DNA from: JAWXVD01 sp044425705
GTDB taxonomy: Bacteria > Bacillota > Clostridia > Lachnospirales > Lachnospiraceae
Length of the DNA stretch: 51,673 nt
Reading direction: 5' to 3'
Assembly: GCA_044425705.1 (NCBI GenBank)
Contig: JAWXVD010000011.1
Coordinates: forward strand, 1 to 51,673
Position numbers and translations under genes: made by a program. How positions within the stretch are numbered: the first letter of the stretch is position 1; every line of letters begins with the position of its first letter. A model generated the notes under the pieces. It did no database searches and was not told where the DNA came from. It saw nothing but the letters and a program-made list of their open reading frames with translations. This document shows, piece after piece, positions 43,515-51,671 of the stretch.

Positions 43515-44081
43515 ATGACTAGAAATATTATGATTGTAGGTGTTGGTGGACAAGGAACCTTGTTAACTAGCCGTGTATTAGGGAACACAGTGATAAACCA
43601 AGGACATGACGTAAAAGTTTCGGAAGTCCATGGAATGAGTCAACGTGGAGGTAGTGTAACCACTTATGTAAAATATGGTAAAAAAGTATATTCACCAGTG
43701 ATTGAAAAAGGAGAAGCTGACATCATTATCGCATTTGAATTATTGGAAGCTTATCGTGCACTTCCATATTTGCGAGAAGGTGGAAAAATGATTGTCAATA
43801 CACAGCAGATGAACCCTATGCCAGTGATTATTGGTGTAGCAGAGTATCCAGAAAATATTTTGGGAAAACTACAAGAAAAAATAAATGTAGTAGCAGTAAA
43901 TGCCATTCCTTTAGCGACTGAGGCAGGAAATATGAAAGCAGCCAATGTAGTAATGATTGGAGTTTTAGCAAAAAGTACAGACATTCCTAGAGAACAATGG
44001 GAGGAATCTATTCATCAAACTGTACCAGCTAAATTATTAGAGGTAAACTTAAAAGCATTTGCCTTAGGGTATGAAATGTAA
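43515..44081 (+). CDS. iorB: Indolepyruvate:ferredoxin oxidoreductase, beta subunit
   Basis: 188 residues of the gamma-type 2-oxoacid oxidoreductase fold: IMIVGVGGQGTLLTSRVLGN, then KVSEVHGMSQRGGSVTTYVK. It completes IorAB. AAGGAGG stands before the ATG. Fourth-from-last in the aryl-CoA operon, with the phenylacetate-CoA ligase 41 bases downstream. Confidence 0.95.
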   Translation: MTRNIMIVGVGGQGTLLTSRVLGNTVINQGHDVKVSEVHGMSQRGGSVTTYVKYGKKVYSPVIEKGEADIIIAFELLEAYRALPYLREGGKMIVNTQQMNPMPVIIGVAEYPENILGKLQEKINVVAVNAIPLATEAGNMKAANVVMIGVLAKSTDIPREQWEESIHQTVPAKLLEVNLKAFALGYEM

Positions 44082-44122
44082 TCCAATACTAGTTAAAGAA
44101 AAATAGAAATGAGGAAAAAGAA

Positions 44123-45427
44123 ATGGGATTTCATCAAGAAGGCATTGAAACAATGCCACGTGCAGAGTTAGAAGCATTACAAAGTGAACGTTTAATAGCA
44201 CAAGTGAAAAGAATGTATGAAAATGTACCTTCATTCCACAATCGTATGGAAGAGAAAGGTTTAACACCAGAAGATATTCACGGCATTGCAGATTTACATA
44301 GGTTGCCATTTTCTTACAAACAAGATTTAAGAGATAATTATCCTTATGGATTGTTTGCCACTCCCATGAAAGACATTAAACGTGTACACGCTTCATCAGG
44401 AACTACAGGGAAACAGATTGTAGTGGGATATACAGAGAAAGATTTAAATGATTGGTCGGACTGTGTAGCGCGTATGTTCCGTTCGATAGATTTAACAGAA
44501 GACGACTTTATTCAAGTATCTTATGGTTATGGGTTATTTACTGGTGGTCTAGGTGCGCATGGTGGCGGAGAGCGATTGGGAGCTACCGTGATTCCTACTT
44601 CTTCTGGAAATACAGCACGTCAAATTCAAACTATGATAGATTTTGGGTCTACAGCATTATGTTGTACACCATCCTATGCTATGTTTTTAGGGGAATCTAT
44701 CGCAGAAGCAGGAAGAACGGATGAATTGAAATTAAAAGCAGGTATTTTTGGAGCAGAACCTTGGACAGAAGATATGAGAACTGCTATTGAAGAAAAATTA
44801 CGCATAAAAGCATATGATATCTATGGATTATCTGAAATTTTAGGACCTGGTGTAGCTTGCGAATGTAAAGAACAAAAGGGAATGCATGTGTGGGAAGATA
44901 TGTTCATTCCAGAGATTATTGATCCAGATACAGGAGAAGTGTTACCAGAAGGAACAAAAGGTGAACTCGTATTTACAACAATTACTAAAGAAGGATTCCC
45001 ATTGATTCGTTATCGTACACGTGATATCTGTTCTTTAAATTATGAAAAATGTGCTTGTGGACGTACCCATGTACGTATGGCAAAACCAACTGGACGTAGT
45101 GATGATATGTTGATTATCCGTGGTGTTAATGTATTCCCATCTCAAATAGAAGAAGTATTATTGCGTATCAGTGGAGATATTACACCAAACTATCAAATTA
45201 TTGTGGATCGTGTGAACAATGTTGATACATTGGATGTGAATGTGGAAATGAGTGAAGCATTTATGGCGGATGATGTGAAATCTATTGCAAAGCTTGAAAA
45301 AGAGATTGTACGTCAATTACGTGATATATTAGGAATTGGAGCTAAAGTACATCTTGTGAATCCTAAATCAATTGTACGGAGTGAAGGAAAAGCAGTGCGC
45401 GCTATTGATAAGCGTGTTAGTAAATAG
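44123..45427 (+). CDS. paaK: Phenylacetate-CoA ligase
   Basis: 434 residues. The ATP motif is HASSGTTGKQIVVGYT, followed by GLFTGGLGAHGGGERLGATV, YGLSEILGPGVACECK, the hinge KPTGRSDDMLIIRGVNVFPS and the catalytic lysine region SEGKAVRAIDKR. These match PaaK throughout, including the length. It converts phenylacetate or related aryl acetates to CoA esters using ATP. Together with IorAB it allows reductive carboxylation of aryl acetates to aryl-pyruvates, or the enzyme could serve aryl-acid metabolism in the other direction. Confidence 0.93.
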   Translation: MGFHQEGIETMPRAELEALQSERLIAQVKRMYENVPSFHNRMEEKGLTPEDIHGIADLHRLPFSYKQDLRDNYPYGLFATPMKDIKRVHASSGTTGKQIVVGYTEKDLNDWSDCVARMFRSIDLTEDDFIQVSYGYGLFTGGLGAHGGGERLGATVIPTSSGNTARQIQTMIDFGSTALCCTPSYAMFLGESIAEAGRTDELKLKAGIFGAEPWTEDMRTAIEEKLRIKAYDIYGLSEILGPGVACECKEQKGMHVWEDMFIPEIIDPDTGEVLPEGTKGELVFTTITKEGFPLIRYRTRDICSLNYEKCACGRTHVRMAKPTGRSDDMLIIRGVNVFPSQIEEVLLRISGDITPNYQIIVDRVNNVDTLDVNVEMSEAFMADDVKSIAKLEKEIVRQLRDILGIGAKVHLVNPKSIVRSEGKAVRAIDKRVSK

Positions 45428-45447
45428 AAAAGAAGGAGGGTATACAG

Positions 45448-45864
45448 ATGATTATAAAACAATTATCAGTGTTTGTAGAAAATAAAGCGGGCCGTGTGGC
45501 AGCTATCATAGAAGGATTGGGAAAATGTGGAGTAGATATTTCAGCATTATCATTGGCTGATACAACAGATTTTGGTATTATGAGACTGATTGTAGACGAT
45601 CCACAAAAGGCTATGAAGGCGTTGAGAGATCAAGGCGTTATCTTTAAAATGACAGATGTGATTACTGTGTCTATGGAAGATCATCCAGGAGGATTAGCTG
45701 CTGTATTAGCAGTACTCAATGAGGCAGAAATGGCAATTAATTATATGTATGCATTTATTGGCAGGCAAGAAGGAAAAGCCATGATGGTTTTTAGTGTGGA
45801 TCAACCAGAAGAAGCTGAGATGTTGTTATCAGAAAAAGGATTTATTACGAAAATAGATTCATAA
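45448..45864 (+). CDS. Tandem ACT-domain protein
   Basis: 138 residues made of two ACT domains: KQLSVFVENKAGRVAAIIEG and then MEDHPGGLAAVLAVLNEAEM, each with the Gly that binds an amino acid at the dimer interface. It lacks a catalytic domain. Such proteins often accompany PaaK genes and presumably sense aromatic amino acids. AGAAGGAGGG precedes the ATG. Last gene before the operon terminator. Confidence 0.9.
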   Translation: MIIKQLSVFVENKAGRVAAIIEGLGKCGVDISALSLADTTDFGIMRLIVDDPQKAMKALRDQGVIFKMTDVITVSMEDHPGGLAAVLAVLNEAEMAINYMYAFIGRQEGKAMMVFSVDQPEEAEMLLSEKGFITKIDS

Positions 45865-45875
45865 TGAAAAATAAA

Positions 45876-45933
45876 ATGATTCACCTGTTACTTTCATGGT
45901 TTTTGTGATGAAAAGGAGGTGAATCATTTCTTG
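45876..45933 (+). terminator. Rho-independent terminator of the aryl-CoA operon
   Basis: ATGATTCACCT pairs perfectly with AGGTGAATCAT (11 bp); CTTTCAT/ATGAAAAG extends the pairing inwards. A short T-rich tail follows. Confidence 0.8.
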
Positions 45934-45959
45934 TAAAAATAAATATATGGGAGTATAAT
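45931..45959 (+). promoter_or_regulatory. Sigma-A promoter of the TauE/SafE gene
   Basis: TTGTAA, 17 bases, TATAAT. It overlaps the end of the preceding terminator and predicts a transcript start near 45966, 35 bases before the gene. Confidence 0.65.
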
Positions 45960-46000
45960 AAACATGTTTGAAAAAATTTAACTTATGAAAAGGGGAGAAA

Positions 46001-46786
46001 ATGATTTACATACTATTTTTTATAATTTGTTTTGGCGCATCGATTATTGGGGCAATTTGCGGTATTGGTGGAGGAGTTATCATCAAGCCACTACTAGATA
46101 CATTTGGAATTTTAGATGTGAATACCATTAGTTTTCTTTCAGGATGTACCGTATTATCTATGACTACCTATGCTGTGTTTAAGATGAAAACAAGTGGACA
46201 ATCTAATATTGATAAAAAAACTGGATTTCCATTAGCAATCGGAGCAGCGGCAGGTGGATTAATAGGAAAATGGATGTATAATATCATCCAAGCACTGAGC
46301 TCTGATCCAAACAGAATAGGGGCAGTACAAGCTGCATGTCTCGTAATAGTAACAATTGGAACCTTGTTATATACGATTTATAAAGAGAAAATTAAAACAT
46401 ACCATGTAGAGAATGTAATAGCATGTATTATCATCGGCATCTTTTTGGGAATCATGTCCTCATTCCTGGGCATTGGAGGAGGACCTATCAACTTAGTTGT
46501 ACTTTTCTATTTCTTCTCAATGAAAATGAAACCTGCTGCAGAAACATCGTTATACATGATTTTCTTCTCACAATTGGCTAGTCTGTGTTCTTCATTAGTA
46601 ACAAAGAGTGTACCAGAATTCTCGGTATTATTGCTTGTTCTAATGGTTATCGGAGGTATTGCAGGTGGAATGTGTGGTCGTGAATTAAATAATCGCATAG
46701 AAGAAGATATGGTCAATAAATTATTTATTGGATTGATGGTAGTAATGATAGTGATTAATGTGTATAACGTGTATCAATTTATGTAA
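46001..46786 (+). CDS. TauE/SafE-family anion permease
   Basis: 261 residues with about eight membrane segments in two repeats, each opening with a glycine-rich stretch (GAICGIGGGVIIKPLLDTFG and SSFLGIGGGPINLVVLFYFF). The family exports or imports sulfite, sulfoacetate and other organic anions. AAAAGGGGAG is the ribosome site. It has its own promoter, so its link to the aryl-CoA operon is positional only; transport of an aryl acid is a speculative option. Confidence 0.85.
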   Translation: MIYILFFIICFGASIIGAICGIGGGVIIKPLLDTFGILDVNTISFLSGCTVLSMTTYAVFKMKTSGQSNIDKKTGFPLAIGAAAGGLIGKWMYNIIQALSSDPNRIGAVQAACLVIVTIGTLLYTIYKEKIKTYHVENVIACIIIGIFLGIMSSFLGIGGGPINLVVLFYFFSMKMKPAAETSLYMIFFSQLASLCSSLVTKSVPEFSVLLLVLMVIGGIAGGMCGRELNNRIEEDMVNKLFIGLMVVMIVINVYNVYQFM

Positions 46787-46802
46787 GAAATGTGTTTTGT
46801 GG

Positions 46803-46854
46803 TTATAGTTCACAGACAATGTCGCTTAGTTTGGGATATTGTGCGTGAACGGTA
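46803..46854. repeat. Imperfect inverted repeat with GTTCAC/GTGAAC arms
   Basis: TTATAGTTCACAGACAAT (46803-46820) pairs with ATTGTGCGTGAACGGTAA (46837-46854) at most positions. The arms resemble a diverged form of the GTTAC/GTAAC palindromes near the tRNA genes. No gene lies in this stretch (46787-46972). Confidence 0.5.
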
Positions 46855-46887
46855 ATGTTTATCACGGTTGCGTTTGAAATGGATAAG

Positions 46888-46930
46888 AAAAGAGTTGCTT
46901 TTTCTGAATAGAAAATGGCAACTCTTTTTT
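46888..46930. terminator. Bidirectional terminator between TauE gene and the minus-strand gene
   Basis: AAAAGAGTTGC pairs with GCAACTCTTTT. T-runs flank it on the plus strand (TTTTTT) and, as TTTTCTT, on the minus strand, so it can serve both convergent genes. Confidence 0.85.
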
Positions 46931-46972
46931 CGTATAGAATATTATTTATTTACTAAGGTATCAAGGATATAC

Positions 46973-47311
46973 TTATCTCTGAATATCTTTGATATCAATG
47001 GCACTTTGTTTATTTACTAAAATAACTTCAATTTGAGAACAACTAGTAAGTGTTAATTTGCCAATTTCTAAATCAGAAACAGGTACTTGAAAAGACTGAA
47101 AAGATTTGTTTTGCTCTAAGAAATTGAAAACTTGATTGAGTAAATCTTTTCGGTTCTTTTTAAAACTTTCTACTTGTTCTTTTTTTGTGCCTGAACGAAT
47201 AGAAACAAAAATACGAATTAAATCAAATGTTTTTTCAACACTCTCTTTTGAAGCGATTTCAAAGGAAGGTGGATTGATTTTTAAAATAAATGGAAATACT
47301 GGTTCTGTCAT
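46973..47311 (-). CDS. Hypothetical protein, 112 residues
   Basis: I do not recognise a family. It starts PVFPFILKINPPSFEI, contains a basic, probably helical middle (IRSGTKKEQVESFKKNRKDL) and ends with a beta-rich part (IEVILVNKQSAIDIKDI). No membrane segment and one cysteine. On the minus strand GAGAAAGG lies about ten bases before the ATG, and TATAAT is present some 40 bases upstream (plus-strand 47352-47357 as ATTATA). A bidirectional terminator follows the stop. These signals favour a real gene over the overlapping plus-strand ORF. Confidence 0.65.
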   Translation of the reverse strand: MTEPVFPFILKINPPSFEIASKESVEKTFDLIRIFVSIRSGTKKEQVESFKKNRKDLLNQVFNFLEQNKSFQSFQVPVSDLEIGKLTLTSCSQIEVILVNKQSAIDIKDIQR

Positions 47312-47458
47312 AAAAACCGTGCCTTTCTCGAAGTAATGTGAAAAATTTTATTATACATGAAAAGTTGTTGTGCAAAACATCATGTTATGGTATTTTTCAA
47401 ACAATCTCCTTTGTGTGATGGTTCAATATTGTGTAATCGGAGCAATAAAAGAAAAAAC

Positions 47459-47484
47459 GTTACTGGTTATGTGTGAACTGTAAC
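47459..47484. repeat. 26-base GTTAC/GTAAC palindrome, copy 2 (beside tRNA-Trp)
   Basis: It differs from 37726-37751 at only three positions. The stem is slightly weaker because two of the changes are not compensated. It lies just past the terminator of the tRNA-Trp gene. Confidence 0.7.
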
Positions 47485-47485
47485 G

Positions 47486-47522
47486 AAAAAACGGTGCAAA
47501 TCCAGTAGATTTACACCGTTTT
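47486..47522 (-). terminator. Rho-independent terminator of tRNA-Trp
   Basis: Read on the minus strand, AAAACGGTG-AAATC pairs with GATTT-CACCGTTTT and continues into TTTTTTCG. It begins three bases after the tRNA 3' end. Confidence 0.88.
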
Positions 47523-47524
47523 AG

Positions 47525-47595
47525 CAGAGGAAGAGGGGATCGAACCCCCGTTAACGGTTTTGGAGACCGCCGCACTACCGCTGTACTATTCCTCT
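47525..47595 (-). tRNA. tRNA-Trp (anticodon CCA)
   Basis: 71 bases on the minus strand. Acceptor stem AGAGGAA/TTCCTCT, anticodon loop CTCCAAA giving CCA, T loop TTCGATC, discriminator G as usual for tRNA-Trp. The 3' CCA is not encoded. Confidence 0.95.
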
Positions 47596-47696
47596 TTGTT
47601 GTAAGTTCTGAATCGAACTGACAAAAATTATTATATCAAAGAACAAAATAAAAAGCAAGAGGAAAATTAAAAAAAATTGTGGTGGTACATACAGTC

Positions 47697-47819
47697 GTTA
47701 CTTTTCAGGCCCACACAAATCACTCCGCTGATTTGTGTGGAGAGAACGATTACGAGAACCAATTAGCATGCCCCTCGCCGTAAGGCGACTTTAAATGGGC
47801 ATGCGGCTGTTACTTTTTA
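47697..47819. repeat. Structured intergenic repeat, copy 1 (before the HAD gene)
   Basis: Bounded by GTTACTTTT (47697) and GTTACTTTTT (47809). Inside are a perfect 12-bp hairpin (CCACACAAATCA/TGATTTGTGTGG, 47711-47740), a conserved core beginning GTGGAGAGAACGATTA, and the hairpin GCATGCCC/GGGCATGC with an inner CGCC-GTAA-GGCG. The core and the CATGCCC hairpin recur at 48726-48824. The remaining bases of 47596-47938 hold a promoter and nothing else visible. Confidence 0.7.
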
Positions 47820-47853
47820 CAATATTGGCAAAATGAATTATTGGATTGCCCTA

Positions 47854-47882
47854 TTAACAAATTTGTGAATTTGTAGTATGAT
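47854..47882 (+). promoter_or_regulatory. Sigma-A promoter of the HAD phosphatase gene
   Basis: TTAACA, 17 bases, TATGAT, about 57 bases before the gene. Confidence 0.6.
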
Positions 47883-47938
47883 AGGTTGAAAACGAAATTT
47901 TTAACTAGAATGATTAAGACGGAATTTGAGAGGAAAAA

Positions 47939-48721
47939 ATGAAAAATATAACAACAATATGCAGTGATTTTGATGGAACGATTTTAAAACATGGTGCACA
48001 AAAGGTGGAGGAATCTTTTTTTTCATTACTGAAAGAAGTGATGGAGCAAGGGATTACGTTTATAGCAGCTAGTGGCAGGCAATATCCTAATTTAAGATTG
48101 CTGATGGAGCCAGTGGCAGATCAGATTTCTTATATTGGCGAAAATGGAGCAGTAGTAGTTTGCAATAATAAAATTATTCATAAAAGTGTCATTGAAAAAA
48201 ATCTGGCCAATCAATTATTGCAAGACATGCAACAGACAAAAGGTGCAGATATAGTGGCAGCAGGCGAAGCTAATTCCTATATACGCCCAACCAACAAGCC
48301 ATTGATCAAACATTTATTAGAAGTTGTGAAATATCATGTGATTACAGTGGATACATATGAAAGTATAGAAGATGAATTGGTGAAAATTTCTATGTTTTTT
48401 AAAGAAGGGATTCCAGAAGACATAGTAAAAGAGTTCAAAGAAAAATACCAAGATCGATTACAGATTGTTGATGCAGGGAATAATTGGCTTGATTTTACCA
48501 ATCTAGAGGCTAGTAAAGGGCATGCGTTGCAGATTTTGGCAGAATATCAAAATTTTAAAATGGAAGATGTGGTTGCTTTTGGAGATAGTGAAAATGATAT
48601 TACTATGTTACGAGAAGCAGGATTTAGCTATGCTATGAATACGGCAAAAGACCATGTGAAGGCGGCAGCGGATGCTGAGTGTGAATATGTGGAAGAGATT
48701 ATGAAACAGCTTTTTATATAA
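47939..48721 (+). CDS. HAD-superfamily phosphatase, Cof type (subclass IIB)
   Basis: 260 residues. Motif I is SDFDGTIL with the nucleophile Asp, motif II AASGRQYP, motif III the Lys of NLEASKGHAL and motif IV AFGDSENDITML. The large cap domain between motifs II and III defines subclass IIB. These enzymes dephosphorylate sugar phosphates, pyridoxal phosphate or FMN. GAGAGG precedes the ATG. It is flanked by two copies of a structured repeat, the second starting at its stop codon. Confidence 0.92.
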   Translation: MKNITTICSDFDGTILKHGAQKVEESFFSLLKEVMEQGITFIAASGRQYPNLRLLMEPVADQISYIGENGAVVVCNNKIIHKSVIEKNLANQLLQDMQQTKGADIVAAGEANSYIRPTNKPLIKHLLEVVKYHVITVDTYESIEDELVKISMFFKEGIPEDIVKEFKEKYQDRLQIVDAGNNWLDFTNLEASKGHALQILAEYQNFKMEDVVAFGDSENDITMLREAGFSYAMNTAKDHVKAAADAECEYVEEIMKQLFI

Positions 48722-48861
48722 CTTTTGTGGAGAGAACGATTATGAGAACCAATTAACATGCCCTTCGCTGTAGACGACTCAGTTAGTGTATAGGTAGCCT
48801 GTGCACTAACTGGAAAGGGCATGTGTCCGTTACTTTTCGCGACTACACCGTAAAAAGTAAC
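48720..48861. repeat. Structured intergenic repeat, copy 2 (after the HAD gene)
   Basis: It shares GTGGAGAGAACGATTA-GAGAACCAATTA-CATGCCC with copy 1. ACATGCCCTT pairs with AAGGGCATGT, and an extra hairpin CAGTTAGTG/CACTAACTG, absent from copy 1, is inserted in the loop. It ends with GTTACTTTT and the inverse AAAAGTAAC (48829-48861). The stem has no T-run. Confidence 0.7.
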
Positions 48862-48891
48862 ATGATTTTTAGATAGAATAATAAAAAGCTC

Positions 48892-48918
48892 TTTACAGAG
48901 TGAAAAAAATATTATAAC
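48892..48918 (+). promoter_or_regulatory. Promoter candidate of the T-box-thrS transcript
   Basis: TTTACA is followed after 15 bases by TATAAC. The spacing is short; TAACAT at 17 bases is the alternative. It lies directly before the T-box leader. Confidence 0.4.
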
Positions 48919-48929
48919 ATGAGAAATAG

Positions 48930-49180
48930 AGAAAACGTTGATGAGAAGAGTAAGATGTGGAATGTAGCAGAGAGGAACGCCGGTGTAGACTGGGTGGAAG
49001 CGTTCTTACAAGGAAGCATGTGAAAACTACCTCGGAGTGGCTTTGAAACAGCCCGGTGATACCGTTATCATCATAAAGAGTGATTCTAACGAAATGACGA
49101 AGATGTATCGTTAGGATAATTAGGGTGGAACCGCGTAATTTACGTCCCTTGCATTAGAGATAGTGCAAGGGATTTTTTAT
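48930..49180 (+). promoter_or_regulatory. T-box leader controlling thrS
   Basis: The diagnostic T-box sequence AGGGTGGAACCGCG is at 49122-49135. Stem I and the specifier region lie in 48930-49060, and a terminator (CCCTTGCA/TGCAAGGG, then TTTTTT, 49146-49179) follows. Uncharged tRNA-Thr should bind both the specifier loop and the T-box bulge and prevent termination. The exact specifier codon was not resolved: both ACT and ACC occur at 49026-49031. The bases between the preceding repeat and the leader contain only the promoter. Confidence 0.93.
49146..49179 (+). terminator. T-box-controlled terminator before thrS
   Basis: CCCTTGCA pairs with TGCAAGGG and a T-run follows; the competing antiterminator uses the T-box sequence just upstream. 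Confidence 0.88.
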
Positions 49181-49210
49181 GTCCTTGCATAAAAGATAGG
49201 AGATAGGAAA

Positions 49211-51163
49211 ATGAAAATCACATTAAAAGATGGATCAGTAAAAGAGTATGATAGTGCTAAGAGTGTTTACGATATCTCAGTAGACATTAGCGAAGGTCTT
49301 GCTAGAATGGCATGTGCAGCAGAAGTGAATGGGGAAGTTGTAGATTTAAGAACAGTGGTAGAGGAAGATTGTGAATTGAGTATTTTAACAGCAAATGACG
49401 AGGCAGGACTTCGTGCTATGCGTCACACAGCTTCTCATGTATTAGCAGAAGCGGTAAAAATAGTATTTCCAGATGCTAAGTTAGCAATTGGACCAGCTAT
49501 AGATGAAGGATATTATTACGACTTTGAACATGAACCATTTTCAAGAGAAGATTTAGATAAAATCGAAGCAGCTATGAAAAAAATCATCAAAAAAGGAAAT
49601 CGCTTAGAAAAATTTACACTTCCTAGAGAAGAAGCGATTCAATATATGGAAGAAAAAGGGGAACCATATAAAGTAGAATTGATTCGTGATTTACCAGAAG
49701 ATGAGGAAATTTCTTTCTATTCACAGGGTGAATTTGTAGATCTTTGTGCAGGTCCACATATGATGAATACAAAAAATATCAAAGCCTTTAAATTAATTTC
49801 TTCGTCAGGTGCTTATTGGAGAGGAAAATCAGACAACGCTATGCTCCAAAGAATTTATGGAACTGCTTTCAATAAAAAAGAAGAATTAGCAGCTTACCTT
49901 GAACATTTAGAAGACATCAAAAAACGTGATCATAATAAATTAGGTCGTGAAATGGAATTGTTCACAACTGTGGATGTTATCGGTCAAGGTCTTCCATTAT
50001 TAATGCCAAAAGGTGCGAAAATGATCCAAACTATGCAACGTTGGATTGAAGATGAAGAAGAAAAATGGGGCTATGTAAGAACAAAAACTCCATTGATGGC
50101 AAAAAGTGACTTGTATAAAATCTCAGGACATTGGGATCACTATAAAGAAGGCATGTTTGTATTAGGAGATGAAGAAGTCAGCAAAGAAGTATTTGCTCTT
50201 CGTCCAATGACTTGTCCATTCCAGTACTATGTATATAAAGCTAGTCAAAAATCGTATAGAGATTTACCAATTCGTTATGGTGAAACTTCTACATTATTTA
50301 GAAACGAAGATTCAGGGGAAATGCATGGATTAACACGTGTACGCCAATTTACGATTTCAGAAGGCCACTTAATCGTAAGACCAGATCAAATGGTAGAAGA
50401 ATTCAAAAAATGTTTAGCACTTGCAAAATATTGTTTAGAAACATTAGGTGTACAAGATGATGTAACTTATTGCCTCTCTAAATGGGACCCAAGCAATACA
50501 GAAAAATACGTTGGTTCTGCTGAAGTTTGGGAAGAAACACAAGGACATATTCGCCAAATCTTAATTGATTTAGAAGTGCCATTTACAGAAGAAGAAGGAG
50601 AAGCAGCCTTCTATGGCCCTAAAGTAGATATCAATGCGCGTAATGTATATGGCAAAGAAGATACTATGATTACAGTACAATGGGATGCAGTTCTTGCAGA
50701 ACAGTTTGATATGACTTATGTAGATCAATCAGGAAATAAAGTTCGTCCTTACATTATTCACAGAACATCAGTAGGATGTTATGAAAGAACATTGGCTTGG
50801 TTAATCGAAAAATATGCTGGAAAATTCCCAACATGGCTATGTCCTGAACAAGTACGTGTACTTCCTATTTCTGAAAAATATGCAGAATATGCAGCAAGCG
50901 TAGAAGCAAAATTAAAAGAAAATGGAATTTTAGCTACATTAGATAATCGTTCAGAAAAAATTGGATATAAAATTCGTGAAACAAGACTTGCGAAAGTTCC
51001 TTATATGGTAGTTGTTGGACAAAAAGAAGAGGAAGAAGGATTGGTTTCTGTAAGAAGTCGTTTTGCAGGAGATGAAGGGCAAATGACGTTAGACCAGTTC
51101 ATTGATTCTATTTGTAAAGAAATTCGTACAAAAGAGATCAGAAAAGAAATAGAGCAAGAATAG
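49211..51163 (+). CDS. thrS: Threonyl-tRNA synthetase
   Basis: 650 residues, normal length. An N-terminal TGS domain (1-62), the editing domain with HTASHVLAEAV (HxxxH), then the class II core with motif 2 RNEDSGEMHGLTRVRQFTISEG and motif 3 GCYERTLAWLIEKYAG, and a C-terminal anticodon-binding domain. It charges tRNA-Thr and corrects mischarged Ser. GGAGATAGGA precedes the ATG. Expression is governed by the T-box leader. Confidence 0.97.
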   Translation: MKITLKDGSVKEYDSAKSVYDISVDISEGLARMACAAEVNGEVVDLRTVVEEDCELSILTANDEAGLRAMRHTASHVLAEAVKIVFPDAKLAIGPAIDEGYYYDFEHEPFSREDLDKIEAAMKKIIKKGNRLEKFTLPREEAIQYMEEKGEPYKVELIRDLPEDEEISFYSQGEFVDLCAGPHMMNTKNIKAFKLISSSGAYWRGKSDNAMLQRIYGTAFNKKEELAAYLEHLEDIKKRDHNKLGREMELFTTVDVIGQGLPLLMPKGAKMIQTMQRWIEDEEEKWGYVRTKTPLMAKSDLYKISGHWDHYKEGMFVLGDEEVSKEVFALRPMTCPFQYYVYKASQKSYRDLPIRYGETSTLFRNEDSGEMHGLTRVRQFTISEGHLIVRPDQMVEEFKKCLALAKYCLETLGVQDDVTYCLSKWDPSNTEKYVGSAEVWEETQGHIRQILIDLEVPFTEEEGEAAFYGPKVDINARNVYGKEDTMITVQWDAVLAEQFDMTYVDQSGNKVRPYIIHRTSVGCYERTLAWLIEKYAGKFPTWLCPEQVRVLPISEKYAEYAASVEAKLKENGILATLDNRSEKIGYKIRETRLAKVPYMVVVGQKEEEEGLVSVRSRFAGDEGQMTLDQFIDSICKEIRTKEIRKEIEQE

Positions 51164-51177
51164 TTGTGTGAGAAGGG

Positions 51178-51243
51178 CAAGTCCCGTGGCTATTATCTGT
51201 TTATAGGAGCGCTTTCGCTCGATAAAAACGCAGTGGTTGCTTG
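51178..51243. repeat. Interrupted hairpin between thrS and the DUF1540 gene
   Basis: CAAG/CTTG, CTG/CAG, TTTAT/ATAAA and GAGCG-CTTT-CGCTC nest around one loop. No T-run follows, so it is not a standard terminator for thrS. Its CGCTTTCGCT is also present in the 138-base element at 16454-16591. Confidence 0.5.
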
Positions 51244-51356
51244 TTGGGGTATGAAGAATTTATTTTGGGGCATACTATTTTTGCAATATATTAATGTCTT
51301 TGGGAATCTATTTGAAAGATTTCGAGAGGGCATATAAAAAAATAGGAGGTCTTAAG

Positions 51357-51671
51357 ATGGCAAATTTATGTTGTAAGGCAGAGAGTTGTACTTATAATAA
51401 GGACTGCTTGTGTGCCAAGGGGGATATTTTAATTGGTGGTAAATTCGCTGTAGATTCTGAGGAAACTTGTTGTGAAAGTTTCTCGGAAAAAAGAGGTGAT
51501 ACTTTTACCAGTGCTATGGAAAATCCAAGTCAAACGATTACTATTGATTGTGATGCTGCAAAGTGTGTGCATAATAGTGATTATAAATGTCATGCAGAAT
51601 TTGTAGAAATTAAAGGCTGTGGAGCTAATAATTGTAGGGAAACAGCTTGTGCAACATTTAAAGAAAGATAG
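51357..51671 (+). CDS. DUF1540 cysteine-rich protein
   Basis: 104 residues from ATG 51357, with AGGAGGT six bases upstream; an earlier in-frame start at 51294 has no ribosome site. Two DUF1540 units are visible: CCKAESCTYNKDCLCAKGDI with a later CCESF, and CDAAKCVHNSDYKCHAEFVE with a later CRETACATF. The four cysteines per unit probably bind a metal. The function of the family is unknown, though it is common in spore-forming Clostridia. The stop codon is two bases from the window end. Confidence 0.88.
   Translation: MANLCCKAESCTYNKDCLCAKGDILIGGKFAVDSEETCCESFSEKRGDTFTSAMENPSQTITIDCDAAKCVHNSDYKCHAEFVEIKGCGANNCRETACATFKER

Noticed and set aside
47136..47336. Plus-strand 66-residue ORF
   Set aside because: It is antisense to the better supported minus-strand gene and has no ribosome site.
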